Of a stretch of 64,000 nucleotides of DNA, positions 40,851 through 51,284 are shown one piece after another (position 1 is the stretch's first letter; each line of letters opens with the position of its first letter). The DNA lies in assembly GCA_024734495.1 (NCBI GenBank), contig JALMQS010000273.1, positions 140,801 through 204,800 of the forward strand, in the 5' to 3' direction. Source of the DNA: Forficula auricularia (Eukaryota > Arthropoda > Insecta > Dermaptera > Forficulidae). The notes below the pieces were generated by a model, which did no database searches, was not told where the DNA came from, and worked only from the letters and a program-made list of their open reading frames with translations. A program made the translations under genes and the position numbers.

Positions 40851-41339
40851 AAAAGTATTTGCTTTTTACATTTACTAAAATGAATATTTTTGAATTAGAC
40901 ATTATTATAAGTGTGGAAATAATTGAATATATTATATATAGCTATGTATTTAATAAATAGAATTCAGTGAATAAATTGCGGCTAGGCAAATTTGAAATAT
41001 GTATAAGTGAATTAAGCTGAAAAAAAGACAACAATTAATTTTAAATCCAGAAACATTAAATATATTAATAATTATTCATTGGCCTCCCCCTCCATTCTTC
41101 TAATTAAAATTAAATATTCAATTCTCTTTTCTCCGGGCAATTATTCTTGAAATTGTCTTCCTAATAAAATACTTGCTTGCTGAAAGTTATCACTTCTGTC
41201 GCGCGTCCCGAGACGCACATATTTTTTTAATTTTATGTTTTTATTTCAGATTTCCTATACGATTATTTTTTTATTATTATTTTCTTATTTATTTTTTTAT
41301 AATGTTTATCAATATGAACGAATGTGGGCAAATTGGTGT

Positions 41340-41590
41340 ACGAGTAAACAAATATACACATAATATGTGGACCATTAGAAAGATAGAAATGCAAAAACTG
41401 GGTGCGGGGCGGGGTGGATGTGGGAGGTGCAGAAGGTGGGGTGCAGTTGTGGGGGATCCGGGGGTGGGAGGCGCAGTTGGGGTGGGGTGGAGTGGGGGGT
41501 GCAGTGGTGGGGGCGAGGTGTGTGGGTTGGGGGGGTGGGGGGTCAGGGGTTACCGTGCATCGCTCGGTGGCTCCAGGTACTTATGTATTA
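41340..41590 (+). mobile_element. G-tract element with terminal hairpin, copy 2
   Basis: ATATGTGGACCATTAGAAAG and ATAGAAATGC lead into about 170 bp of dense G tracts (41402-41555). These end in GTTACCGTGCATCGCTCGGT and GGCTCCAGGTACTTAT. Same order as 30950-31232. ORFs across it (up to 162 codons) are Gly/Val/Trp-biased artefacts. Confidence 0.6.
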
Positions 41591-41885
41591 ATAAACAAAA
41601 CTTGATAGGGTCGACATCCAATTTTCATCATCCATCGACAGCACACCACTGTTTTCAATAGAAATATATAAATAATTTTGTAATTGCAGTTTTAATTTAA
41701 TAATTTCTAAATTTAAAATTGCAAAATATGTGACCTCACACCAGGGTTGGGGGTTTCCGAAAATCATGAAATTCGTGTGACGTAATTTATGGATGGCCCC
41801 TAGTTAGGTAATCTTTTGAATATTTTTGTTATACAGAGTAATTAAAAATATTACAGAGAACATAGCATCTGCAATTAATTGAAAA

Positions 41886-42060
41886 GATTTAGCTTACCGA
41901 GAGTACCAGAGTTGTTGATTCATAAAGAAATCATTGAAGTTTTCCCCTGCTTGATGAAAATAAACATTATACACCAAATATAAATATGTATGACATATAA
42001 TTTATTTGTTTGAGACTATAGTTTGACCTTAATCATTAAATTTTTTAGAAATATTCTATC
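41886..42060 (-). mobile_element. Penelope-type terminal fragment
   Basis: Minus-strand match to 53797-53960. The block CGAGAGTACCAGAGTTGTTG then ATTCATAAAG and CCTGCTTGATG.AAATAAAC leads to GAGACTATAGTTTGACC, a damaged hammerhead half (AACTATAGTC kept). Confidence 0.6.
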
Positions 42061-42287
42061 TGGTATTCCTCATATGTTCGAATACCCTATTAGATGTAGG
42101 TAAATTAGTTTTGTTGTAATAGTAAGTTGGTCACTCAACAACTAATAAACTAACAAATAAATTACATGTCTATAAGTCTATATACATAAATCATATAATA
42201 TATTCATTATGGGTTCAAATCGTTTATTTTAAAACCAAACCAATGTTGTTAAATATATTATATATACTAGGTATATATGTATATTAG

Positions 42288-43462
42288 GGTGGTCCTTATT
42301 TTGGGTATTTTTGAATTTTTACGCGTACAAGGGCTCACATGGTTCGAAATAAATAAAAAAAAATATATCCACAAAGTTTCAAGTCTCTATCTCAATTATA
42401 ACCTGGGGGCCAGCGGTGTAAGTTTCTCATCTAAATAACATGGGGTTTTGGCATTAAAATATCAATTTTTTATTCCGGCCAAAGTAATGGTTCAAAGAAT
42501 TTGAAACTCTGTAGACTTTATCCTTATAATACTGGCTATCCATCAGAATTATTACAGATTTTTAGCTATTATAATTTTGGAGTTACAGCTAGATAAATTA
42601 CTGCTATATATCTTAGTGTTACTAAGTTATGGGCTCCAAAATTATAATAGCTAAAAATCTGTAAAATTCTGATCGATAGCTACTATTATAAGGATCAAGT
42701 CTACAGAGATTCAAATTTTTAGAACTATTACTTTGGCAGGAATAAAAAATTGATCTTTCAATGGCAAAAACCCAATGTTATTTTGGTAGATGAGAAACTT
42801 ACGCTGGGGGAACAAGCTATAATTGAGACTTGAAACTAAGGGGATATTATTTTTTATTTATTTAAATAATATAAATAATATAAATAAATTAAAAATAAAT
42901 ATCCCCTTAGTTTCAAGTCTCAATTATAGCCTGTGCCCCCAGCGTAAGTTTCTCATCTACCAAAATAACATGGGGTTTTTGCCATTGAAAGATCAATTTT
43001 TTATTCCTGCCAAAGTAATAGTTCTAAAAATTTGAATCTCTGTAGACTTGATCCTTATAATAGTAGCTATCGATCAGAATTTTACAGATTTTTAGCTATT
43101 ATAATTTTGGAGCCTATAACTTAGTAACACTAAGATATATAGCAGTAATTTATCTAGCTGTAACTCCAAAATTATAATAGCTAAAAATCTGTAATAATTC
43201 TGATGGATAGCCAGTATTATAAGGATAAAGTCTACAGAGTTTCACATTTTTAGAACCATTACTTTGGCCGGAATAAAATATTGATATTTTAATGACAAAA
43301 CCCCATGTTATTTAGATGAGAAACTTACACCGCTGGCCCTCAGGTTATAATTGAGATAGAGACTTGAAACTTTGTGGATTATTTTTTTTTATTTATTTCG
43401 AACCATATGAGCCCTTGTCAACGTAAAGATTCGAAGGTGCTCAAGATAGGGACCACCCTAAT
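42288..43462. mobile_element. Palindrome of palindromes, about 1.17 kb
   Basis: The termini AGGGTGGTCC and GGACCACCCT, with flanks ATATATT and AATATAT, define a TIR element. It is a near-perfect inverted repeat about a centre near 42870. Each half is itself an inverted repeat about centres near 42597 and 43135, so a unit of about 240 bp occurs four times, alternating in orientation. The unit includes AAGTTTCTCATCTA, CAAAGTAATGGTTC and TTTTTAGCTATTATAATTTT. No ORF is more than a by-product. Confidence 0.9.
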
Positions 43463-43884
43463 ATATATTTTTGTAAATATTAAAAAGGTTAATAAAATAT
43501 TTAAAAAACGTCTGAATTTTCACATCGGGATTTTGGGTGACACCCATTCATTATATATGTAGGTATTATGTATTCTTGATAAATTTGAAAATTAAAATAA
43601 ATAATGTTTTGCGAATAATAGTACGAAAAACCTAAAAATAGCTAAGGGATATTTTGGTTTTCCTATTTAATCCAAATTCTAGCTGAAATATCTCTATACG
43701 ATATCTAACTTATGGTATCTTTTAGATTTCATATCACTGAAATGAATCTTAAGATGATGTTAATATTCCTCTAGTAGTACAAGATCCCAACTTAGGTCGA
43801 CCTTCACCTATCGACTTTCCTAATGAAATTAATATTTTGATAATATAATGTATTAATAAACAAAACTTGATAGGGTCGACATCC
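43463..43884. other. AT-rich, unclassified
   Basis: Contains TAGGTCGACCTTCACCTATC at about 43794, shared with 40485. No gene. Confidence 0.3.
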
Positions 43885-44350
43885 AATTTTTTTTGGTGGA
43901 CTAGCTAGCTCAAAAACTAGTGTGAATATCAAAACCAAATTTAACATGTAGTTTTGGTGCATTGAGATTAAGAGATGATTAGATTTTGGTGCATATCGAC
44001 CCAAAATTAAGGGGTGTGGAGGGGGGTTAAAAATTAAAATTATAATATTTTTAAACTAAAAAATAAGAAAAATGAAATATACTATAAAATGAATCTATAA
44101 AAACGAAAATATTTTTTTTCTGGTACCAAAATAGGGGGGGGGGGGTCAAAAAATAAAAATCTAGGGCATTTGACCAAACTCAACCAAATTTTGTATACAT
44201 AATCACGGGGCCCCCAGAACACTAAAAATGCAAAAACAAACCGCCGAAAATGGAGGCGGAGTCAAAAGATGAAAATCTAGGCCCTTGGTCCAAACTCAAC
44301 CAGAGGTGTATGGTAAAGTCAAGTGGATGGCCACATCAGAACGTGTCAAT
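43885..44350 (-). mobile_element. Family G repeat, copy 5
   Basis: Inverted relative to 30330. It starts GTGGACTAGCTAGCTCAAAA then ACTAGTGTGAATATC, with a G-rich tract at 44126-44143. It ends TATGGTAAAGTCAAGTGGAT then GGCCACATCAGAACG. Confidence 0.7.
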
Positions 44351-44394
44351 TTATTTTATTTCTGGTTTGGTCGAAGGGTGAGATATAATAATAA

Positions 44395-44580
44395 AACTCG
44401 AATAAGATGCAAAGTAGGTTTCACAAAAAGATAAATAAAACAAAATTAAGTTTTGAATTCGATATATTTCGGTTAGTTTTCTCTGACTCCTGATGATGGG
44501 CTCACCCCCGAAATATATCGAATTCAAAACTCAATTTTCTTTTATTTCTTTTTTTGTGAAACCTACCTCGCATCTTAGAC
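44395..44580. repeat. Short palindrome with hammerhead-like loop
   Basis: GTTTTGAATTCGATATATTTC (44452-44472) is inverted at 44509-44529, and outer GGTTTCACAAAAA pairs with TTTTTGTGAAACC. The loop holds the motif at 44480-44525. Adjoins the LINE fragment that follows. Confidence 0.7.
44480..44525 (+). ncRNA. Hammerhead-like motif, GAAAT type
   Basis: ACTCCTGATGATGGGCTCAC then CCCCGAAATATATCG. CTGATGA core, stem II TGGG/CCC(C), GAAA, and a possible ATATAT stem III with ATC as triplet. The same type is at 59343-59392. Confidence 0.4.
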
Positions 44581-44586
44581 AAAAGT

Positions 44587-44830
44587 CGAACAAGCGCTTT
44601 CGCCAACTCTTTTATCCCTATGACCTCCAGAGACTGGAACTCGCTCCCTGCCACCATCTTTCCCGCGACTTATAACCTTCAGCTATTTAAAACCCGTATC
44701 CACAGATACCTTCGAACCCCGCCCAACCCATAAAATTCTTTCTTCTTTTCACGATGGAGGGACCAACCCAGGCCTTTAGGGGTTGCACCTTTTGGGTGTA
44801 ACTCCTTCTCTCATCATTATCATAAAAAAA
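44587..44830 (+). pseudogene. LINE reverse transcriptase extreme C-terminus, second copy
   Basis: RTSAFANSFIPMTSRDWNSL, then PATIFPATYNLQLFKTRIHR and YLRTPPNP before a stop at 44731-44733. About 65% alike to the copy at 2-477, which continues further. Here the frame is cut early, and the residual 3' text (GGTTGCACCTTTTGGGTGTA) still matches. It ends in an ATCATTATCATAAAA simple tail. Inactive, 5'-truncated. Confidence 0.75.
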
Positions 44831-45095
44831 TAAAAATAAAAAAAGTTTTATTATTATATTAAAATGTTTCACCTAGAACCAAAACCTAACTCCTTAAAAG
44901 TTATTGAAGGTTGAAATTGTCGAAAGGGCTAGAATTTTCATTTTTAACCCCTCGCCCTCCCCTTTTCGTCTGATATAATGTTTAAAACACATTTAAATTA
45001 TTTTTTTCTCCTCTTAATGGCCTCGGAATGAATTCCATTGTAGCCAGTCTACCATGAGTTTATTAACAATCAAATAGTATCACAGACAATGAAAA

Positions 45096-45160
45096 TAATA
45101 AATAAATAAATAAAACAATAAATTAATAAACAAATAATAAATAAATAAATAAATAAAAAA
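45096..45160. repeat. (AAAT)n microsatellite
   Basis: Interrupted runs of AAAT/AATA. Confidence 0.85.
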
Positions 45161-45164
45161 ATTT

Positions 45165-45275
45165 ATTTTATGTTCTTTTCAAAAATATATTCAGTTTTTT
45201 CTAGTTAAATTTTTTCATTTTTTATACCTCTTCAAAATGTGGTAGATCTTTATGCCCCACCATGTAACATAATCT
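45165..45275 (-). repeat. Dispersed repeat shared with 56390-56500
   Basis: Inverted match: TATACCTCTTCAAAATGTGG then TAGATCTTTATG, and AAAATATATTCAGTTTTTT. The outer end at 56390 is ACAGGGTGGGACATAAAG, which may be a transposon terminus. Confidence 0.75.
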
Positions 45276-45419
45276 CGATATATCGTACTTATCCTTTGTC
45301 CACTTGAAGATACGATATATCGGGATTCTACTATAAAGGAATATAATATTTTTTTTTATTACCATTATATATATTAATATTATATATTTGAAAATTTCTG
45401 GAGCGTTGCTCCTAATTAC

Positions 45420-45860
45420 GGAAGTGAAAGCGAGTTGCTATGAAAATTTCTAAAGAAGCTCTAATGATCTGTTGTGGGAGGGGGTCCCCCGTCCCCGTCC
45501 CCCGGGTCTGAAGAGAAAATTCTTCGTTTGTGATGTCAGATGTGAATCGACGTCCACGAGGCAGCCCAGGCTGTGTGAATTTTTTCTTCGCTCGCTATTC
45601 TTTCTTTTTCTGTTAATTCGGAATTTTTCCTGGTGGCTCTTGCTCTTGGTGAGCGAGCGTTGCTCTGAACGGGATCTGGCTGTGCCCCTTGGTCCCCCCG
45701 GGGGAGGGGGGACCCCTCGCTTCCAAGGCCCCCACTCTGTCCTGACTCTCGCATTCCATACGTGGCATTCAGCCTCCACTTGATCCCCCTTTCGCTCGCT
45801 CTTTCAATGTTTCCATAAGATTTCTTCAGGTTCCAATCCACTTTTCTTTCATATCCCAAG
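45420..45860. other. GC-richer unique island
   Basis: Abrupt GC-rich segment with CG dinucleotides and a CCCCCCGGGGGAGGGGGG-type run near 45695. Open frames of over 100 codons on both strands have no recognisable domain. If the exon chain to the left is real, this could be upstream promoter or 5' UTR DNA of the same gene. That is speculation. Confidence 0.35.
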
Positions 45861-46104
45861 CCTACTTGATCAGTTTTACTTTATTTATTATTCTATACCA
45901 TCATTCGAAAGTGTTACATTAATAAATTGTAAAATTTTTGCAAATCAACTACCATTAGAGAAAAATTAATTTTTTAAGGAGGTCCTTTCGATCCAGTGGA
46001 GTCATAATTTTTATAAAAAATAAATAAATAAATAAAACCGACTTAAAAAATTAAATACAACGAATAAAATAATAATTATTCAAAAATCAAATAAAATACA
46101 CTAA

Positions 46105-47938
46105 GGGCCAGTTTCATAAAAAAAAAAATAATCCTCGGCTTACTCAACTCCAGGTTGAGAGTTACCCTGGAGTTCCAAACAATATGAATTTCATAAAACA
46201 AAATAGTGTCGAGTTAGCTCACCCTGAGTCAAGGGTAGGAAAATAGGTTGGCAACGGCCAAATTCCCTAGATTTTAGTTATTAAAAAAAAAACAATTTTT
46301 TTTTGTTTTGTATTCATTTCATTCAAATGAATGAATGTCTTGTATTCTTTTAACCGACTTCAAAAAAGGAGGAGGTTCTCTATTCGACTGAATTTTTTTT
46401 TTTTTTGTGCCTATTTTACCTCATATCTCCGCCAATTGTCAACCGATTTTGAAATTTTTTTTGCATTGGGTCCAGTCTAGCTTCCGATTGGTCCCATTTT
46501 TTTTCGTTTTTTTTCATAGGTATTAGACCTTTTTTATTAGGTTTGTTTAGACCTAACCTCTTTGTTTATGAACCGATTTCGATGGTTCTTTTTTTATCCG
46601 AAAGGGGGTGTCTTAGGGATGGTGTCATATTAATTTGGTCAAGTTCTGATGATATGATCACTATTAATAACATTACTAAAAAGAGAAAAATAAAAATAAT
46701 TTTTAAGAAAAAATAAAAACCGACTTCAAAAAATTAAATGCAACAAATAAAATACATTAAAAGGTTTAAAATAATTATTATCTTATTTAGTTACAACTAA
46801 ACGACGAAATATTAACATGAAATTACTTTTTGAAGTCAGTGCCAAACATATACCTTTTATGAATCGCACTCGACGGATCTTACTTAGTACGTTTGGTGGG
46901 AACGCTCGCTTATAGGTATAGTTTGTTTGGCACCGACTTCAAAAAGTAATTTCATCTTAATATTTCGTCGTTTAGTTGTAACTAAATAAGATAATAATTA
47001 TTTAAAACCTTTTAGTGTATTTTATTTGTTGCATTTAATTTTTTGAAGTCGGTTTTTATTTTTTTCTTAAAAATTATTTTTTATTATTTAAAAACAATCA
47101 AAAAATGTTTTTCTATTTAATCATATAAAAATAAAGTGGTAAAAAAGTAAATATATAGATACAACAAAACAGACAAATCATGTAATTTTAAAAATTTGAA
47201 ATGTATTGAATAAGTATTAAATTTTAGGACCCATCTTCAATTAAGCGTAAAAGAACTCCCAATTTCACAATAGAAGAGGAGAAACATCTTGTTTTTCTCG
47301 ATAATAAATATAAAAATGCGTTAGAATCTTAGCGTTCAGATTATTATGATGCTAATTTAAAGAAAAAATAAAGTAAAAATATGGGATGGTTTGGAATCAG
47401 AATTTAATGCTGACTCCAATCGTTTCCAATCTAATTTTATTCTACGAAATAAATATAAACATTTAGCTATTTTATTAGAAATATCTGCTTTCTTCGATTA
47501 TAGTTTGAAATTTTTTTTAATTTAATTTATTAGATATTTACTTTTAAAAAATATACCTATATAATGAATTCTTTTGTTTTATTGTAGTTCCGTGTTAACA
47601 TAAATTAAAATTCTATATACATGTATATAGGTATATTTGACTATATTTAAAATTATATAAAAATAATAATAATATTATAAAAATAAATAATATAACGATT
47701 AGTTTTGAATTATTTTGATTTGAAACTCTAAGCTATAAAATGTTTTTCTAATGTAAATAAACATAGGGTTATCCCCAGGATTAAGGTTAACCCATCAATT
47801 TCGGAGAGTTAAATATAGGGGGGTTAAGTTTGAAATCACCCTATGTTTTTTTTTATGAAACACATTTCGAGAGGTAACCCCAGGATGTTCCCTAGCATAG
47901 GGTCATCCTATTTTTATGAAACTGGCCCTAAAAGGTAT
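46105..47938. mobile_element. PIF/Harbinger-like element with TAA target duplication
   Basis: The termini GGGCCAGTTTCATAAA and TTTATGAAACTGGCCC are perfect inverted repeats bordered by TAA on both sides (46102-46104 and 47939-47941). The uninterrupted target reads CACTAAAAGG in other family A copies, which proves the insertion. A 3-bp T-A duplication with GGGCC ends fits PIF/Harbinger. Inner text AGGTTGAGAGTTACCC / GGTTAACCC suggests subterminal repeats. 47225-47480 is weakly open in pieces but shows no transposase that I can support. Confidence 0.75.
46348..47085 (-). mobile_element. Family A element, copy 7, nested inside the Harbinger-like element
   Basis: Full-length, reversed, and very close to the 34427 and 38635 copies: TTAACCGACTTCAAAAAAGG at 46348, the inner palindrome 46718-47060, and GAAGTCGGTTTTTATTTTT at the far end. 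It is younger than the element that contains it. Confidence 0.85.
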
Positions 47939-49031
47939 AAAATAATTATGTAATTTAGTTACAACTACACAACGAAATTTTTACATGAAATCTTTGTCGT
48001 GTAGTAACTAAATTAGATAATTATTTTATACCTTTTTAGAGTATTTTATTTTATTTTTGAGTTTTTATTATTTTATTTGTTGGATTTAATTTTTTTGAAT
48101 TCAGTTTTATTTTATTTTTTTTATAAAAATAATTTTTATTTTTCTCATTTTAGAGATGTTATTATTAAGAGTGACTTAAGATAATATTTTGTATGCATCT
48201 CGTAAGAGAAAGCGTCGGGCGAATGAATCAGAAAATGATAATAAAATTCAATTCATAAATAGATAAATTCTTTCGAAACGTTTGCGGGTTTTAAATGAAC
48301 GTTTTAAGATTTTTTATAAACGATTTTATTTATTATAATTTGCTCATAAGAAACGGAGATTTCCGTTATTTTATCATTGATCATATCATCAGAAATTGAT
48401 CAAATTAATATGGGACCACCTCTAAGATACCCCCTTTCTAATTAAAAAAGAATCATCGAAATCGGTCCATAAACAAAGAAGTTATGCATGAACATACATA
48501 ACAAAAAAGATCCAAAACCAATTAAAAAAAAACGAGACCAATCGGGAACTAGACTGAACCCAATGCAAAAAAATCGGTTCACAATTGGCGAAGAAATCGA
48601 ATAACATAGATACAAAAAAAAATCAGTCGAATTGATAACCTCCTCCTTTTTTGAAGTCGGTTAAAATGAAGTGTAGTATCTAATATTTAATAAAATAAGT
48701 TAAAATACAAATGAAAAATAATAGAATTAAAAAATAAATAGTATGAAAGCCGTAAATGTTTGAAATCAAAACAATTATAAAAAAATAATTACGTACAAAA
48801 GTTGGTTTGATTTATTCAAATCACCTGATAATGATTTGGCAATGCGTTATATTGATACTGTTTATGTTTACATCCAAACATAGCATTTATGTGATTTTTT
48901 TAAAGTAAATTCCTCAGTAAATTAGACGGTCAATGATATATTTTATTGCAAAAAAAGAAACCTGCATGTTTCAAAAAGCTAATTTTTAGTTTTTTTTAAC
49001 TTTATCTATTCAACTAATAGTAGTATACTAG

Positions 49032-49228
49032 TAATTCAAGAGAAAGTATCAAGATCTTAATTTTCCAAAAGACTCTAAGAAAATGTTTACATTTAAAAAA
49101 TTTTCTCGCTAATGTGTGATTGAAACTTCACCAAAGCATAGATAGAGACTTTATATACTATTATAAAAAATTAAGTTATAGTTATAATCTAATATTTTTT
49201 ATTTAACATTGGCGGCAAAAGGACCTTA
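49032..49228 (+). repeat. Dispersed 200-bp repeat, copy 2
   Basis: See 12904-13105. Followed by GGCAAAAGGACCTTAAG where copy 1 has GCAGAAAGGACCTCCTTAAG. Confidence 0.85.
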
Positions 49229-49339
49229 AGAATAAATCAAAAAGTGTGCTTGATAAAAATAAATATACACATTTGCATAAATCGAAATAAATACATTCGA
49301 TAGAGTTTTTTCCACAATTTTAAAAATAATTGAAATTAT

Positions 49340-50040
49340 AAAGAATAAATATTTGGGACAGGAGTCAAGTTTCTAGGATGAGTGGTTTTCATTTTATGAA
49401 GGAAAAACTGCGATTTTTTGAAAAAATAGATCATTTTCTGTCATGAAAAATGCTGGATATCTATAAATCTAAAAGTTTTATCAAAAAAGTGGTACAAGTA
49501 ATCGTTCCAGTCAACAAAATTTCCTAGAGAATGAAATAGGAATCAAGTTTCTAGGATGAGTGGTTTTGATTTTATGAAGAAAAAATTGCGATTTTTTGCA
49601 AAAAATTGCAGTTTTTCAAAACTTCAACCTCATTGCGGCATGGATTACTATTTTCCAATTAAGATGAAACTTTGTTTAAATGGTAGAAAATTTAATCTAA
49701 TTTAAAAATTTGTTTAAGAGTCTTTTTCGAAAACGTGCTCCTTCAGGGTCAAAATAGGAAAATATCTAACAAAGTGCGAGTTTTTGGGGGATTCGGAGGG
49801 GCTGCCGAGGTCGAAAACTTGGATTTTGGGCTTGAGCCCGAATAGTTGGTCGGAGAAAATAACCTAAATAATAAAATTTGTAGGAAATTTTATGATCTTT
49901 CATTTTGAATAGGAAGCTTATTTACGAAAAGTTGATAGTTTTCTAGTTATAAGCGAAAAACTGCGAAAAATTGGAAATTTTTACCTTTTTTTTGCATTTT
50001 CTACAATGTTGGGTCACGAAATTTTGGTGGGAGACCTCAA
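49340..50040 (-). mobile_element. Foldback family H, second copy
   Basis: Contains ATCAAGTTTCTAGGATGAGT, CTTCAACCTCATTGCGGCAT, CGAAAACGTGCTCCTTCAGG and TGTTGGGTCACGAAATTTTG, colinear with the right arm of 28000-29060 and more complete at its outer end. A second, partial inner copy (49356-49430) makes a local direct repeat. Confidence 0.75.
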
Positions 50041-50255
50041 TTCATTTTTTCTTTTCAAAAAATAATAAAATAATTTTCTATATATGTAGAATTAACATAA
50101 GAAATTATTGATTACATTATTTGACATTCGCGGCTCAATTTGCTTTAAGAAAAAATTAAAACTAACGTTTAAAATTTATTGAAGGAGACAATAAAAGAGT
50201 GTGTCTTCTGCTGGAATTATAAATTTTATTTATTTATAACGAGACTATAGTTTCG

Positions 50256-50516
50256 GAACACAAAAGAGTTTTTAAAGGGGGTTCGGGGCATAGTGGATTT
50301 GCAGACCATTTAATAATCTCCGAGAAACATTGTTTTCCAGATGAATCAAATATTAAATTAATTATATCAGAATTAAACCCATTAAAAATTAGTATTTTCG
50401 AATCGTTAGAAATTTTAAAATCATACAATAATTCACCAAAAAAATTCTTAAATCGGAAAATAGAAATTCCCGAAAGCTTTATTTTAAAAATAGCCGCTAA
50501 AATAAAAACTTCATGA
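50256..50516 (+). pseudogene. Penelope-like element ORF, C-terminal end (GIY-YIG region)
   Basis: Eighty-six codons are open in one frame to a TGA at 50514-50516. They read EHKRVFKGGSGHSGFADHLI, then SEKHCFPDESNIKLI, then LESLEILK-type text (SIFESLEILKSYN) and a basic tail. S.FADHLI..H in front of a run of L/I and an LE..EI motif is the usual end of the GIY-YIG endonuclease domain in Penelope-like elements. That domain nicks DNA for target-primed insertion. The reverse transcriptase and most of the nuclease are missing, and no start codon is in place. The 116-codon ORF on the opposite strand is its shadow. Confidence 0.75.
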
Positions 50517-50650
50517 ACGTCACCTGCAGCCAAAATAATAAAACAAGTATAAATTTTAATTCTTAACTTGCCCACATTGAACAATTTCTTAACCTAACCA
50601 CATGAATGATTTTAACCTTTCATTCATAAATTAATTCCTGTGAAACCATT

Positions 50651-50700
50651 GTAATAGACTGATGAAGAGGGCAAAGCCCTCGAAACTATAGTCTCGTTAC
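50651..50700 (+). ncRNA. Hammerhead ribozyme of the Penelope-like element
   Basis: GTAATAGACTGATGAAGAGG, GCAAAGCCCTC, GAAAC, TATA, GTC, TCGTTAC. Stem I AGA/TCT plus GTAA/TTAC across an internal loop; core CTGATGA; stem II GAGGGC/GCCCTC; minimal stem III; GTC cleavage site. All conserved core residues are present. The inverted half-copy at 50241-50256 has lost the CTGATGA side. Confidence 0.75.
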
Positions 50701-50790
50701 AAATAAATAAAATTTATGATTCCAGCAGAAACACACTCTTTTATTGTCTCCTTCAATATATAAAAATTCTGCTACTCTCGGCAAAAAACT

Positions 50791-51280
50791 TTCAATTTAG
50801 TTTAAAATTTAATTTTTCTAAAATTTATTGAAGTTAAAAAAGTTGAAACTGAATTTCGCCAGGAAGTTACTAAATTTTTAATCTGCTGCCTAAATGGGTG
50901 GCACTATAAAGAGATTAGAAGAACACGTTTGTTTAGTGTATATGAGGGTAGTATATGTCTAGTGGAATAAGGGGCTTAACTAAGAGTGTTCAGAAACGTT
51001 TACAAAGGATGATATTAGGGATTCGAAGTCCATTCCATTTGATTGTCTAATTCAATATATTCGGCCTCAAGAAGGTTATTAATTAAATGGAAATTATTAG
51101 TAAAGCCACAATCCATGGCTAAGTAACCTGGACAACGTCAGCATTGTGCAGAGAGGATAATATTTATTCACTTATTTTATTAATGAGGAAATAATGCAGT
51201 ATGATATTAAAGTATGAGTATAAAATATAGAAAGGAAATAAAGAATGATACAATGTTTATATTGAATCTTCAAAAACTAT
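50791..51280. other. Unclassified, remnants of unknown elements
   Basis: 51000-51180 reads like an old fragment of an element (for example TGTTCAGAAACGTTTACAAAG then GGATGATATTAGG). No frame could be supported. Confidence 0.3.
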
Positions 51281-51284
51281 AATT

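Larger units (their letters stand above)
46008..48666 (+). mobile_element. Family A element, copy 6, split by a Harbinger-like element
   Basis: The left end TAAAACCGACTTAAAAAATT is at 46034. It is interrupted after ATACACTAA at 46104 and resumes at 47939 (TAAAAGGTATAAAATAATTA). It runs through the degenerate inner foldback and the right half (AAAGCGTCGGGCGAATGAAT, CGGGTTTTAAATGAACG) to GAAGTCGGTTAAAATG at 48653-48668. The more diverged of the two nested family A copies here, so probably the older. Confidence 0.8.
50160..50790 (+). mobile_element. Penelope-like retroelement, 5'-deleted, with inverted ends
   Basis: The left boundary (GAAGGAGACAATAAAAGAG, TCTTCTGCTGGAATTATAA, GAGACTATAGTTTCGG) is an inverted copy of the right boundary (CGAAACTATAGTCTCGTTAC, ATTCCAGCAG, TTTTATTGTCTCCTTCAA). 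Between them is the C-terminal end of the element's ORF and a plus-strand hammerhead. Penelope-like elements often carry such repeated or inverted ends with hammerheads. This copy keeps about 260 bp of coding sequence. Confidence 0.75.

Noticed and set aside
41173..41661. 162-codon ORF over the G-rich element
   Set aside because: Half of it is Gly/Val/Trp text from G tracts. The sister element at 30950 does not preserve the frame.
45536..45859. 107- and 109-codon minus-strand ORFs and a 103-codon plus-strand ORF in the same GC-rich island
   Set aside because: High GC lowers stop frequency on both strands. The frames compete and none has a recognisable motif, so I kept only the island.
50234..50584. 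116-codon minus-strand ORF
   Set aside because: Antisense shadow of the Penelope-like C-terminus on the plus strand, which has the recognisable motif.
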